A DNA stretch of 64,000 nucleotides from Streptomyces tropicalis (GCF_029269835.1 NZ_JARJBB010000013.1:111440-175439); one strand, 5' to 3'. Shown: positions 18,495 through 26,945, numbered from the stretch's first letter. Notes: a model not told the origin generated them from the letters alone. Translations and numbers: made by a program.

Positions 18495-18579
18495 CGTCCA
18501 CTCCCGGAAGTTCGTCCTTCCGTCCCAGCGTGCTCCCGCGCCGCGTGCCGTGGAGAGGGCCCGGGGTGCCTCGATCGGT

Positions 18580-18593
18580 GGACCGTCCGGCCC
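18580..18593. promoter_or_regulatory. DosR/OsdR-like box F between V-ATPase operon and CBS gene
   Basis: GGACCGTCCGGCCC has one perfect half-site (CGGCCC) and one with a single change (GGACCG), spaced by 2 bp. It lies 86 bp from the V-ATPase start and 97 bp from the CBS start, so either or both could be controlled. Confidence 0.4.
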
Positions 18594-18689
18594 TAGGCTC
18601 CGGCGCCCGGGGGCCGGAGCGTGGTGGCGGAGGGGCACGACCGGGCGGCCGCGACCATGGCGGGGGCACGCCGACTGCGGGAGGCCGCA

Positions 18690-19568
18690 ATGAACGAGCG
18701 CGAGGCGTACTCCGCCGGATCCGACGCCCGGGGCCGTGCACCGGGGCGGCCACCGGGACCCGCGGAGACCGCCCACGAGGAGATGCTGCTGAGGTACCTG
18801 GGGGCGATGGCCGCCGTGTCGTCGAAGCAGGCCCTGCGGCACGCCCCCGCCGGGCAGGCGGAGCCCGGCGGGACGGCCCCGGAGCGGGCCGGTGTCCCGG
18901 CGGAGCCGGGATCGGCCACCGCGGCCACCGCGCCGCTGCTGGTCCGGGACGTCATGCAGGTGCCCGCGCCGTCCGTGCCCTGGGACCTGCCGTTCCAGGA
19001 GGTCGCCCGGCTCCTGGCGCGTGAGGGCGTGGGGTCCGTCGCCGTGGTGGGCGCGGACGACCGGGTCGTCGGGGTCGTGTCCGAGTCGGACCTGCTGGCG
19101 AAGGCCGCCGTGGAGGCACAGGACCACCGGCTCGGCCCGCTGCGGCGCATCCGGGAGCGCAGGCTGCTGGAGAAGGCGCGCGGCGACACCGCCGAGGTCC
19201 TGATGACCAGCCCGGCGATCACCGTCCTGCCCGGGGCGTCCGTGGCGGAGGCGGCGTGGCTGGTGGCGCTGTCCCGGCTGAAGCGGGTGCCCGTCACGGA
19301 CCACGAGGGGCGGCTGGTGGGGTCCGTGCACCGCAACGCCCTGCTGCACGCCCTGATCCGGGACGACGCGGGCATCGAGAAGGAGATCCGCCACCTGGTG
19401 ACGGTGGTGGCCGGGCCGGGTGCCGCCGACGCGGTGCAGGTCGGCGTCCGGGGCGGCGTGGTCGACCTGCGGGGCCGGCTGCCGGGCGCCGCCGCGGCAC
19501 GGCTGATGGCCGAGATCGAGGACATGGACGACGTGGTGGAGGTACGGGGCAGCCTGGTCCCGGAGTGA
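18690..19568 (+). CDS. CBS-pair and BON domain protein
   Basis: 292 residues. After a disordered 75-residue N terminus come two CBS repeats: VRDVMQVPAPSVPWDL to VVSESDLLAK (about 85-140) and AEVLMTSPAITVLPG to VGSVHRNALLHAL (about 170-225), then a BON domain (about 230-290). CBS pairs bind adenosine nucleotides and report energy state; BON suggests membrane or protein contact. Its partner is unknown. Mycobacterial Hrp1, a DosR-regulon CBS protein, is a functional parallel. ATG at 18690 follows GGGAGG; an in-frame earlier GTG has no ribosome site. Confidence 0.88.
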   Translation: MNEREAYSAGSDARGRAPGRPPGPAETAHEEMLLRYLGAMAAVSSKQALRHAPAGQAEPGGTAPERAGVPAEPGSATAATAPLLVRDVMQVPAPSVPWDLPFQEVARLLAREGVGSVAVVGADDRVVGVVSESDLLAKAAVEAQDHRLGPLRRIRERRLLEKARGDTAEVLMTSPAITVLPGASVAEAAWLVALSRLKRVPVTDHEGRLVGSVHRNALLHALIRDDAGIEKEIRHLVTVVAGPGAADAVQVGVRGGVVDLRGRLPGAAAARLMAEIEDMDDVVEVRGSLVPE

Positions 19569-19901
19569 CCGCGGCCGTCCCGGGCGGTGCCGTTCCCCGC
19601 CCTTCCCGGAGCCCTCTTCCTGCCCCTCCCGGACCGGGGACGACCGTCCTGCCCGGGCGTACCTGTCACGGCCGGGCACCGTTACGGCCGGGCGCGACGG
19701 TCCCGGCCGGGCGCGACCACTGCCGGATCCGCCCCGTCCGCCCTCCCGCACCGACCCGGCCCGTCCCTGCCGCCCCGGGGGCGTGCCGAACCGGTCGAGC
19801 GCGGGCCGAACCGATCGGTTACGGGCCGGGGCGGCGGCTTTCGGCGGCTCCGGCGGCTTCCGCGGGGGCGGTGCGGGGCCGCTCCCGGGTCCGCGGGCCG
19901 C
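19569..19901. repeat. 333-bp non-coding stretch with CGGCCGGGC repeats
   Basis: The 14-mer CGGCCGGGCGCGAC occurs at 19685-19698 and 19704-19717, with a further CGGCCGGGC at 19669. The stretch lies between two convergent genes, so the repeats may be an inert or terminator-like remnant. I see no gene. Confidence 0.45.
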
Positions 19902-20810
19902 TCACCAGTCCGCGGGCGTGATCCGGCGGCCCGTCAGGCGGGTCGGGCGGATCTCCACCCACAGGGTGCGCTCCCCGCCCGCCCAGGGGTCGGCGTGGAC
20001 CGTCGCGTCGAGCCGCCGGACGGCACCGGCGTCCGTGACCGCGCGGGCCGGTCCCACGGCCAGCACACTCCAGCCCTGGCTCAGGGCGTCGTCGACGTGG
20101 TCGACCTCGAAGGCGACCTCGGCGCCGACGGCCGCCGCGGGCGCTGCCTCGGGCGAGGTGCGGAAGACGATGCCGTCGTCGATCACGTCGTAGTTGACCG
20201 GGAAGACGGCGGGACCGTCCGGTGTGGTCAGCGCGACGCGGCCGACCCCGTGCGTCGACAGCAGGGACCGGCACTCGCCCTCGTCCAGGTCGCGCAGCCG
20301 GGGGCGGAGCAGCGCGTGCCCCTGACCCGGCGGCAGGTCCTCGCCGCCGCCCTGGAGGTCGACGAGGGTGGTGCCGAGCGCGTCGGCGAGGCGGATCAGG
20401 GTCGTCAGGTTCGGGTCCGAGGGCCGCTGCTCCAGGTACGCCAGGTACTGCGGGGACATCCGGGCGCGCCGCGCCGCCTCCTCCAGGTCGAGCCCCTGCC
20501 GCCGGCGCGCGGCCGCGACCCGGCGCCCCACGTCGCCGGGGTGTGCCTCGCGGAGGCCGGCCGGCGCCTCCCGGAACCGTGCCGCCGCGGAGTGCCCGGC
20601 GGGCCCCGGGGCGTCCTGGTCGGGCCCGAAGTGGTGGACGTGTGCGTCCGGTCCGGGGAAGACGAGCGTGATCTCGCCGGTGTCCGACCAGCGCACGTCG
20701 TACGGCGGGGTCCCGTCGTCGTGGTGCAGGCCGACGATCTCGCCGTCGCGCCGGGACGTGCCGGTGACCGCGCTCTCGACCACCAGCCGATCACCCTTGT
20801 GAGCGTGCAT
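19902..20810 (-). CDS. DUF1918 - HTH (XRE) - flavin/PNPOx-like fusion protein
   Basis: 302 residues in three parts. Residues 1-60 are a DUF1918-type SH3-like domain (GDRLVVESAVTGTSRRDGEI, YDVRWSDTGEITLVFPG). Residues 95-150 are an XRE helix-turn-helix (VAAARRRQGLDLEEAARRA, MSPQYLAYLEQRPSDPNLTT). Residues 165-300 are a pyridoxamine-phosphate-oxidase-like split barrel that often binds FMN or F420 (LLSTHGVGRVALTTPDGPAV, FPVNYDVIDDGIVFRT). It could be a flavin-responsive repressor. The start region is shared with the divergent CBS gene, where a DosR-like box lies. Confidence 0.88.
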   Translation of the reverse strand: MHAHKGDRLVVESAVTGTSRRDGEIVGLHHDDGTPPYDVRWSDTGEITLVFPGPDAHVHHFGPDQDAPGPAGHSAAARFREAPAGLREAHPGDVGRRVAAARRRQGLDLEEAARRARMSPQYLAYLEQRPSDPNLTTLIRLADALGTTLVDLQGGGEDLPPGQGHALLRPRLRDLDEGECRSLLSTHGVGRVALTTPDGPAVFPVNYDVIDDGIVFRTSPEAAPAAAVGAEVAFEVDHVDDALSQGWSVLAVGPARAVTDAGAVRRLDATVHADPWAGGERTLWVEIRPTRLTGRRITPADW

Positions 20811-20877
20811 GACCGAGCCTCCTGCTCTCGAAGGGTCCGGTCCCCAGGATCCCGCCTGCCCGCCCGCGGCACCAACG

Positions 20878-20891
20878 GGGCTCAAGGTCCC
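20878..20891. promoter_or_regulatory. DosR/OsdR-like box in a divergent promoter region
   Basis: GGGCTCAAGGTCCC: the right half GGTCCC is perfect, the left GGGCTC has one change, and the centre is AA as in box A. It is 67 bp from the start of the HTH fusion gene and 160 bp from the CBS gene. Confidence 0.45.
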
Positions 20892-21051
20892 CTCCATGAA
20901 GGCCGATCGGCACCTTCTCCTGCGCGGTGGGCCCCGGGCGTCCGGGGCCTGCGGCTGCGACGCTGGAGGGAGGACGCTGGAGGGAGAGGGCCGTGGCGGT
21001 ACGTCGTCCCGGCGGGCCCCGCCGGCCCCGGGAGCGGAAGGAGTGGGCTCC

Positions 21052-21726
21052 ATGCAGCACCGTGTGGTCGAGGACCTGATGACCCGCGGCGTCGTCCGGG
21101 TCGGCCGGGACACGCCGTTCAAGAGGATCGCCCAGTTGCTGGCCGACAACGGCGTGACCGCCGTCCCCGTGATCGACGACACGGGCCGCCCGGTCGGCGT
21201 CGTGTCGGAGGCGGATCTGTTGAGCCAGGTGGCCGCGCAGCCCGACCCGGCCGGGCTGCTGCCCCCGCCGGACGCGGCGGGCCGGGGCCCGGCCCGCGTC
21301 GACGGCGCGACGGCGGAGGAGCTGATGTCCGCTCCCGCGGTGTGCGCCCGGCCGGAGTGGACCGTGGTGGAGGCCGCCCGGCTGATGGAGGCCCACCGCG
21401 TGAAGCGGCTGCCGGTGGTCGACGAGGCCGGCGTCCTCGTGGGCATCGTCAGCCGCGGCGACCTGCTGCGCATCTTCCTGCGCCGCGACGAGGCGATCCG
21501 GGAGGAGATCTCCGGTGACGTGCTCGGCCGGACGCTGGGGCTGACGTCCGCCGACGTGACGGTCTCGGTGGCGGACGGCCGGGTGGTCCTGGAGGGCGTG
21601 GTGGGCACGCGGAGCGTCGTGCCGGTGATCGAGCGCCTGTGCCGCGGCGTGGACGGCGTCGTGTCGGTGGCGTCGGACATCGTGTACCACGCCGATGACA
21701 CGACCCACTCGGTCGGCGCCGGCTGA
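21052..21726 (+). CDS. CBS-pair and BON domain protein
   Basis: 224 residues: CBS 1 (about 5-60, VEDLMTRGVVRVGRDTP to VVSEADLLSQ), a Pro/Ala-rich linker, CBS 2 (about 90-145, AEELMSAPAVCARPEWT to IVSRGDLLRIFL) and a BON domain (about 150-215). It resembles the product at 18690 but has a shorter N terminus. It probably senses adenine nucleotides. ATG at 21052 has GGAAGGAG nine bases upstream; an open frame runs further upstream to 20809, but its extra residues look non-conserved and cross the promoter region. Confidence 0.9.
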   Translation: MQHRVVEDLMTRGVVRVGRDTPFKRIAQLLADNGVTAVPVIDDTGRPVGVVSEADLLSQVAAQPDPAGLLPPPDAAGRGPARVDGATAEELMSAPAVCARPEWTVVEAARLMEAHRVKRLPVVDEAGVLVGIVSRGDLLRIFLRRDEAIREEISGDVLGRTLGLTSADVTVSVADGRVVLEGVVGTRSVVPVIERLCRGVDGVVSVASDIVYHADDTTHSVGAG

Positions 21727-22102
21727 CACGGCCGGGCGCCGGATACCGCGCCGCGCGGTGCCGGTCGGACGCCAGGCCGGGAACGAGGATGCCGGGGGGA
21801 CCGAGGCCGGAGCCGGAGACCGCGACACGAGGCCGGGACCGGGCCGGGACCGAAGACCGCGGCACCACGCCGGAGGGACCAGCCGCGGGGGTGCGCGACC
21901 GCCGTCCCGGGGCGCGGCACCCGGCAGGCGTGCTCGGCTCGAAGCCGGTGCCGCCCCGAGCGGGCCGCAAGCCGGGGGAGACCGCCGCCGGCCGGGCCGC
22001 AGGGCCGGATGGCCTTCCGGTGGCGCGGAGCGGGACCCGGAAGGCCCTGCCCGACGGTCGGCTCCCGCGTGACCCTGTAGGGGACAGCCGGAGGTGAGCA
22101 CG
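21727..22102. repeat. 376-bp non-coding stretch rich in GGGACCG-like units
   Basis: No gene seen. Several GGGACCG and GGCCGGAG units occur around 21797-21860, and GGGCCGGATGGCCT at 22002-22015 is a weak match to the DosR-like box about 88 bp before the Rv1733c-like gene. The promoter of that gene should lie in the last 100 bp. Confidence 0.35.
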
Positions 22103-22684
22103 ATGGCGACGAGGACACGCACCCGGCGGTCGCTGTGGCGCTGGCGGCGCAATCCGCTGCGTCGCCGCGAGGACCTCATCGAAGGCTGGGTCCTGCTGGC
22201 CGCCTGGACGGTCGTCGCGGTGGGCGGCCCGCTCGCCGGGGCGGCAAGCGGGCAGGCGACGGCGGACAGCCTCGCCCAGCAGCGCACCGACCGGCACCCG
22301 GTCACCGCCACGTTCGCCGGCGACGCCCAGCGGCGCGTCGACCGCTTCGGGTCGGCGGGCGACCGCGTCCTCGGCACCGTCCGCTGGACGGCACCCGACG
22401 GCACCGGCCGCACGGGCCGCACCCTGGTCGACGGCGGGCTCCAGCCCGGCGCCCGGCTCGTGGTGTGGGTCGACGGGCACCAGCGGATCACGGTCCAGCC
22501 GCCGACTCCGGCCCAGGCCACCACCCAGGCGGCGGCGACCGGCGTCACGGCGGCCCTCGCCGTCGGCGGGATCGCGGCCGGCGGGTACTACGCGGTGCAC
22601 GCGGCCCTGGACCGGCGCCGCGGCCGCGCCTGGGAGGCGGAGTGGGAGAAGGTCGGCCCGCAATGGGGCCGTACGACGCACTGA
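22103..22684 (+). CDS. Rv1733c-family membrane protein
   Basis: 193 residues with two membrane helices (about 25-47 and 145-165) around an extracytoplasmic domain of about 95 residues. The Arg-rich N terminus with RNPLRRREDLIEGWVLL is the family hallmark. The function is unknown; Rv1733c is a strongly induced DosR-regulon antigen in M. tuberculosis, which fits the island. ATG at 22103 has GGAGG eight bases upstream; a GTG nine bases earlier abuts that site and is less likely. Confidence 0.82.
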   Translation: MATRTRTRRSLWRWRRNPLRRREDLIEGWVLLAAWTVVAVGGPLAGAASGQATADSLAQQRTDRHPVTATFAGDAQRRVDRFGSAGDRVLGTVRWTAPDGTGRTGRTLVDGGLQPGARLVVWVDGHQRITVQPPTPAQATTQAAATGVTAALAVGGIAAGGYYAVHAALDRRRGRAWEAEWEKVGPQWGRTTH

Positions 22685-22719
22685 CGCGCCCCACGACCCG
22701 CGCCCGCCACGCGCTCCCC

Positions 22720-22739
22720 GAGCACCGAGCCCGGTGCTC
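22720..22739 (+). terminator. Hairpin after the Rv1733c-like gene
   Basis: GAGCACCG, a 4-base loop and CGGTGCTC form a perfect 8-bp stem 36 bp after the stop codon. There is no U-tract, as is usual in streptomycetes. Confidence 0.45.
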
Positions 22740-22857
22740 CGGGCTCCGAGTTCGGTGCTCCGGGCCGGGCTCCGCGGACCGCGGCCCAGCCTGCCGCCCC
22801 GGCCTCGGCGCGGCCGCGCACCGCACGGATCGGCGACCGACCCGGTGAGGTGACGCG

Positions 22858-23853
22858 ATGCGCGGCGTGGTGACGGTGGGCGTGGACGGATCGGCGCCGG
22901 GTCTCGCCGCCGCGGCGTGCGCCGCGCGGGAGGCCGAGGTGCGCGGTGCCGTACTGCACGTGGTGCACGCCCACTCGTGGCCGATGGCGCACGCGTCGCT
23001 GGACCGGGTGCTGTCCCGGGCGAAGCGGGCCCGGCTGCGGGAGACGGCGGACCGTCTCCTGGAGGACGCCGTGGCACGGGCGTGCTCGGCCGCGCCGGGC
23101 GTGGACGTCTCCGCCCGGGTCGTGCAGGGTGATCCGCTGACCGTGCTGCGGGCCGAGTCCGGGCGGGCTGATCTCGTGGTCGTGGGGAGCCGGGGCCCGG
23201 CCGCGCCGGCGGGGCCGTGGCGGGGTGCCACGGCGGCCGGTCTGGCCGCCCGCGGCCGGTGTCCCGTCCTGGTGGTCCCGGGTCCGGGTGATGCCCGGGG
23301 TCCCGTGGTGCTCGGTGTGGACGGCTCCCCGTCGGGCGCCGAGGCCGTGCGGTTCGCGTTCGACGAGGCCGCCCGGTGCGGGGCGCCGCTGCTGGCGCTG
23401 CACGCCTGGACGACTCAGAGCACGTCACCGGCCACGGCGGCCGGTCCTCCCCCGGCAGCCGGTTCGCCCGCGGCCGGGCCCGGCGGTGGCACCGCTGCGG
23501 AGGAGCGGCTGCTGGCCGAGGCGGTCGCGGGCCGGCGCGAACGGTATCCCGAGGTGGCGGTGGAGGCCCGGCTGGTGGCGGGTGCGCCGCGGGAGGCGCT
23601 GGTGGAGGCGAGCCGCACCGCCCGGCTCACGGTCGTCGGCTCGCGGGGGCGCACCGGGTTCGCCGGACTGCGCCCGGGATCCGTGAGCGCGGCCCTGCTG
23701 CTCCGTGCGCACGGCCCCGTCGCGGTGGTGCGCGGCGCGCCGCACGACGACCGGGCGACCGGTGGCGCACGGGACGCCTCCGCGCGGCAGGAGGCCCGGC
23801 ACGGCCGTGCCGGGCCCGGCACGCGGGCGGAGGAGAGCCGGGCGTCCCGCTGA
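22858..23853 (+). CDS. Universal stress protein, tandem UspA domains
   Basis: 331 residues. Domain 1 (about 1-140) has VTVGVDGSAPGLAAAACA but a damaged nucleotide loop (VVGSRGPAAPAGPWRG). Domain 2 (about 145-295) is intact, with VVLGVDGSPSGAEAVRFA and VVGSRGRTGFAGLRPGSVS. The tail of about 35 residues is polar and probably disordered. One active and one degenerate ATP site is common in tandem USPs. ATG at 22858 follows GGTGAGGTGACG. Confidence 0.88.
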   Translation: MRGVVTVGVDGSAPGLAAAACAAREAEVRGAVLHVVHAHSWPMAHASLDRVLSRAKRARLRETADRLLEDAVARACSAAPGVDVSARVVQGDPLTVLRAESGRADLVVVGSRGPAAPAGPWRGATAAGLAARGRCPVLVVPGPGDARGPVVLGVDGSPSGAEAVRFAFDEAARCGAPLLALHAWTTQSTSPATAAGPPPAAGSPAAGPGGGTAAEERLLAEAVAGRRERYPEVAVEARLVAGAPREALVEASRTARLTVVGSRGRTGFAGLRPGSVSAALLLRAHGPVAVVRGAPHDDRATGGARDASARQEARHGRAGPGTRAEESRASR

Positions 23854-24081
23854 CCGCCCGTCAGCCGTACCGCACAGCGCCCTCCGGTGCCGCTGCGTTC
23901 GGCGCGGTGCCGATCCGGGCCGGCGCCGATCCGCACGAAACGCGATCCGCGCGGCGCCGGTCCCTACGAGGCCGATCCGCACGGCGCCGGCCCGTACGAA
24001 GCCGCTCCGCACGTCCCGACCACCGCACCCGGGGACCGCCCGTCGCGCCGTCCCCGGTGCGGCCGCCGGGCCGCGGCGAAA

Positions 24082-24095
24082 GGGCCGAACGACCC
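24082..24095. promoter_or_regulatory. DosR/OsdR-like box C upstream of a tandem USP gene
   Basis: GGGCCGAACGACCC differs from the perfect palindrome of box A at one base and keeps the AA centre. It lies 165 bp upstream of the USP start at 24260. Confidence 0.5.
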
Positions 24096-24110
24096 AAGCG
24101 TGCCGTGCGG

Positions 24111-24132
24111 GCTCCCCGTCACCATGGGGAGC
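24111..24132. promoter_or_regulatory. Inverted repeat GCTCCCC-N8-GGGGAGC
   Basis: A perfect 7-bp inverted repeat with an 8-base spacer, 15 bp downstream of box C and 128 bp before the USP start. It could be a second operator or a leader hairpin. Confidence 0.35.
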
Positions 24133-24259
24133 GGAGGCCGGAACGGTTCCGGAGCCCCCGCCCCGGGCGCGTCCCGGCGGGACCCGGAACGGGAGCCGGA
24201 GACCCCCGGCGGCGCGGCCCCGGGCACGGAGACCGCGCGCCCCATTCCGGGAGGCGTCG

Positions 24260-25144
24260 ATGTCGTACACCGAGGGCCGCAGGCCGATCGTGGTGGGGGT
24301 CGACCCGGATCCGCAGAAGCGGGTGGCGCTCGCCTGGGGCGCCGACGAGGCCGACCGGCGCAGGCTGCCCCTCCTGCTGGTGCACGCGCAGGGGGAGCCC
24401 GTGCCCGGGTACCGGCCCCTGCAGGGTCGCCCGTCCTGGGAGGGCTGGAAGGACGAGCTGCACACCAGCGGCGACCGGACGCTCAAGGAGGCGGTCTCCT
24501 TCGTGGAGGCCCGGCACCCGCGCCTGGAGGTGTCCGGGCTGCTGGCCGAGGGCCGGCCGGACTGGGTGCTCGGCGAGCAGGCCCGGCAGGCCGCGCAGGT
24601 CGTGATCGGGTCCTGGCACCTGAGCTCCGCACGGGAGCGGTTCGGGTCGTCCGCGGTGGCGCTGCCGCTCGTCGCGCACGCCCCGTGCCCGGTCGTCGTG
24701 GTGCCGGAGCCGGAGCACCTGACGCAGCAGCCGGCCTACTTCGTGGTCGGTGTCGACGGCAGCCCGCACGCGGCGTCCGCCGTGGACTTCGCCTTCGAGG
24801 AGGCCGCGATGCGCGGTGCGCTGCTGCGCGCCCTGTACGTCTGGCGGCCGCCGGTGCTCGGCGTCTTCGACGAGTACGCGGCGCTCCAGGAGTGCCGGAG
24901 GATGCTGTCGGAGACGGTCGCGGGGCGTACCGCCGCGCACCCGGAGGTCGAATTGCGCCACGACGTGGTGAAGGGCCACCCGGTGGAGGTGCTCACCGAG
25001 GCGGCCGAGCACGCGCTGGGCCTGGTGGTGGGCAGCCGGGGGCTGGGCGGCTTCGGCGGCATGATGCTCGGCTCGGTGAGCCAGGGCGTGCTGCATCACG
25101 CCCGGTGCCCGGTGCTGGTCGTGCCCCGCAGCGACGGCGACTGA
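24260..25144 (+). CDS. Universal stress protein, tandem UspA domains
   Basis: 294 residues. Domain 1 (about 1-145) starts IVVGVDPDPQKRVALAWG and lacks a classical glycine loop. Domain 2 (about 150-290) has FVVGVDGSPHAASAVDFA and VVGSRGLGGFGGMMLGSVS, a good ATP-binding loop. The closest functional parallels are the DosR-controlled two-domain USPs of mycobacteria. ATG at 24260 has GGGAGG six bases upstream; the frame is open far upstream, but those residues are low-complexity and cross the box and hairpin. Confidence 0.9.
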   Translation: MSYTEGRRPIVVGVDPDPQKRVALAWGADEADRRRLPLLLVHAQGEPVPGYRPLQGRPSWEGWKDELHTSGDRTLKEAVSFVEARHPRLEVSGLLAEGRPDWVLGEQARQAAQVVIGSWHLSSARERFGSSAVALPLVAHAPCPVVVVPEPEHLTQQPAYFVVGVDGSPHAASAVDFAFEEAAMRGALLRALYVWRPPVLGVFDEYAALQECRRMLSETVAGRTAAHPEVELRHDVVKGHPVEVLTEAAEHALGLVVGSRGLGGFGGMMLGSVSQGVLHHARCPVLVVPRSDGD

Positions 25145-25202
25145 CCGGCGCGGGCACGGCGGACCACGACGTACACCGGGTACGGGGGCTCCCCGGGGAC
25201 CG

Positions 25203-26945
25203 TCAGCTCCGGGAGCGGTCCGGCGGTCCGCCGACGGGGGCGTGCCACACCACGCGGGTGCCGCCGGACCCGGGGGCGACGAGTGCCAGGTCGCCGCCGA
25301 GTCTGCGGGCCCGCTCCGTCATGTTGGCGAGGCCGCTGCGCCGCCCGTCGGCGGGCAGGCCCACGCCGTCGTCGGTGACCGTGAGGCGGACCTCCTTGCC
25401 GTCGGTCTCCAGCACGACCTCCGCGCGGTCGGCGTGCGCGTGGCGGGCGATGTTGGTCAGGGCCTCGGAGAGGACGGCGACGACGTGGTCGGCGGTCTCC
25501 CGCGGCACATGGGTGTCGAGCAGCCCCTCCATGCGCACGCTGGGGGCGAAGCCGAGGAGGGGGGCGGCCTCGCCGACCACGCGTACGGCGCGGGTGCGCA
25601 GCCCGGGGGCGGTGTCGTCGCCGCGGCTGCGCAGACCGAAGATCGTCGACCGGATGATCTTGATGGTCTCGTCGAGGTCGTCCACCGCGCGCAGGACGCG
25701 TTCCTTGGCCTCGGTGTGCTCGATGAACCGGCCCGCGCTCTGCAGTGTCATGCCGGTCGCGAACAGCCGCTGGATGGCGAGGTCGTGCAGGTCCCGGGCG
25801 ATGCGGTCGCGGTCCTCCAGGAGGGCGATCTGCTCGGCGTCCTGGCGGCGCTCGGCGAGCTCCATGGCGACGGCGGCCTGCGCGGCGAACACCTGGAGCT
25901 GTTCCATCTCCTGGCCGGAGAACGGGTGGGCGCCGGCCGCCCGGACCAGCAGCACCACACCGCGGACCCGGTCGTCGGAGCCGATCGGCACGGCCCCGGC
26001 GGGCCCGAGCCCGGTGAAGCGCGGCTGCCCGCCCGAGATCCGCTCGTCCCGGGCCGCGTCGGGGGTGGTGACCGGGACGCCGCCGGTGTACGCCTGCCCG
26101 AGGAGGGTGCCGTGTACCGGGAGCACCAGCCCGCGCAGCACCTCCGCCTCCTCGCCGATGGCCAGTTCGACGGTGAGGGAGTCGGTGTCCGTCATGGGCA
26201 CGGCCACCACGGCGAGGGCGGCGCCGGTGATCTCCCGGGCGCGTTCCGCGATCAGGCCGAGGACACCGCCCTGGACGGTGCCGGACATGAGGCTGTGGGT
26301 GATCTCCGCGTTGGCCTGCAGCCAGCGCTCACGCAGCCGGGACTCCTCGTAGAGGCGGGCGTTGTCGATGGCCACGCCGGCGGCGACGGCGAGTGTCGAC
26401 AGCACCGACTCGTCGTCCTCGTCGAACTGCAGCCCGCCGCGCTTCTCGGTGAGGTAGAGGTTGCCGAAGATCTGGTCGCGCACCCGGATCGGCACCCCGA
26501 GGAAGGTGTTCATCGGGGGGTGGTGGTCCGGGAAGCCGTACGACGCCGGGTGCTCGGAGAGCTTGGTGAGCCGCAGCGGGGCCGGGTGGCGGATCAGCTC
26601 GCCGAGGATGCCGTGGCCCTCCGGGTACGGACCGATGCGCGCGATCTGCTCGGGGCTCACCCCCACGGTGTGGAACGCCGACAGCCGCCTGCCGTCCGGG
26701 CCGATCACGCCGAGGGCGGCGTACTCGGCGTCGACGAGGGTCGCGGCGGCCTCCACGATGCTGTTCAGCGCCTGTTCCAGGTCGAGCTCGCGGCCGACGG
26801 AGAGGACCGCCTCCAGCAGGCTGTGCACCCGGTCCCGGGTGCCGCGCGCCGAGTCGAGGCGGGCCTGCAGTTCGTCGAGCAGTTCGTCGAGCCGCAGCTG
26901 GGGCAGCCGTACGCGGGCCTCCTGAGCGTCCCCGGAGCTTCCCAC
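25203..26945 (-). CDS. DosS/OsdK-like GAF-GAF histidine kinase, probable heme gas sensor
   Basis: 580 residues. GAF-A (about 55-205), GAF-B (about 220-365), HisKA_3 dimerisation helix with phospho-His387 in RIARDLHDLAIQRLF, and HATPase (about 470-575, SEALTNIARHA and DDGVGLPADG). Alignment by eye with mycobacterial DosS places His142 (in GFPDHHPPM) at the heme-ligating His149 and Tyr164 (in NLYLTEK) at the distal Tyr171, so heme binding and O2/NO/CO sensing are likely. GTG at 26945 has GGAGG seven bases upstream and is preferred to GTG 26969. It lies 139 bp after the response-regulator gene. Confidence 0.92.
   Translation of the reverse strand: MGSSGDAQEARVRLPQLRLDELLDELQARLDSARGTRDRVHSLLEAVLSVGRELDLEQALNSIVEAAATLVDAEYAALGVIGPDGRRLSAFHTVGVSPEQIARIGPYPEGHGILGELIRHPAPLRLTKLSEHPASYGFPDHHPPMNTFLGVPIRVRDQIFGNLYLTEKRGGLQFDEDDESVLSTLAVAAGVAIDNARLYEESRLRERWLQANAEITHSLMSGTVQGGVLGLIAERAREITGAALAVVAVPMTDTDSLTVELAIGEEAEVLRGLVLPVHGTLLGQAYTGGVPVTTPDAARDERISGGQPRFTGLGPAGAVPIGSDDRVRGVVLLVRAAGAHPFSGQEMEQLQVFAAQAAVAMELAERRQDAEQIALLEDRDRIARDLHDLAIQRLFATGMTLQSAGRFIEHTEAKERVLRAVDDLDETIKIIRSTIFGLRSRGDDTAPGLRTRAVRVVGEAAPLLGFAPSVRMEGLLDTHVPRETADHVVAVLSEALTNIARHAHADRAEVVLETDGKEVRLTVTDDGVGLPADGRRSGLANMTERARRLGGDLALVAPGSGGTRVVWHAPVGGPPDRSRS

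Larger units (their letters stand above)
23854..24259. repeat. 406-bp stretch with two 30-bp tandem units and regulatory motifs
   Basis: Positions 23941-23970 and 23971-24000 are imperfect 30-bp tandem repeats, with partial copies on both sides (GCCGATCCGCACG and GCCGCTCCGCACG). In one frame they read as pentapeptide-like units (ADPRG, AGPYE, ADPHG, AGPYE), which may be a coding remnant. The region also carries a DosR-like box and a hairpin, listed separately. Confidence 0.5.

Noticed and set aside
20809..21051. Extended N terminus of the CBS-BON protein starting at 20809
   Set aside because: The extra residues are low-complexity, cross the promoter region with the DosR-like box, and the ATG at 21052 has a good ribosome site and starts at the CBS domain.
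22775..22788. CGGACCGCGGCCCA as a DosR-like box before the USP at 22858
   Set aside because: Both outer bases fail and the core GGACCGCGGCCC is common in this composition.
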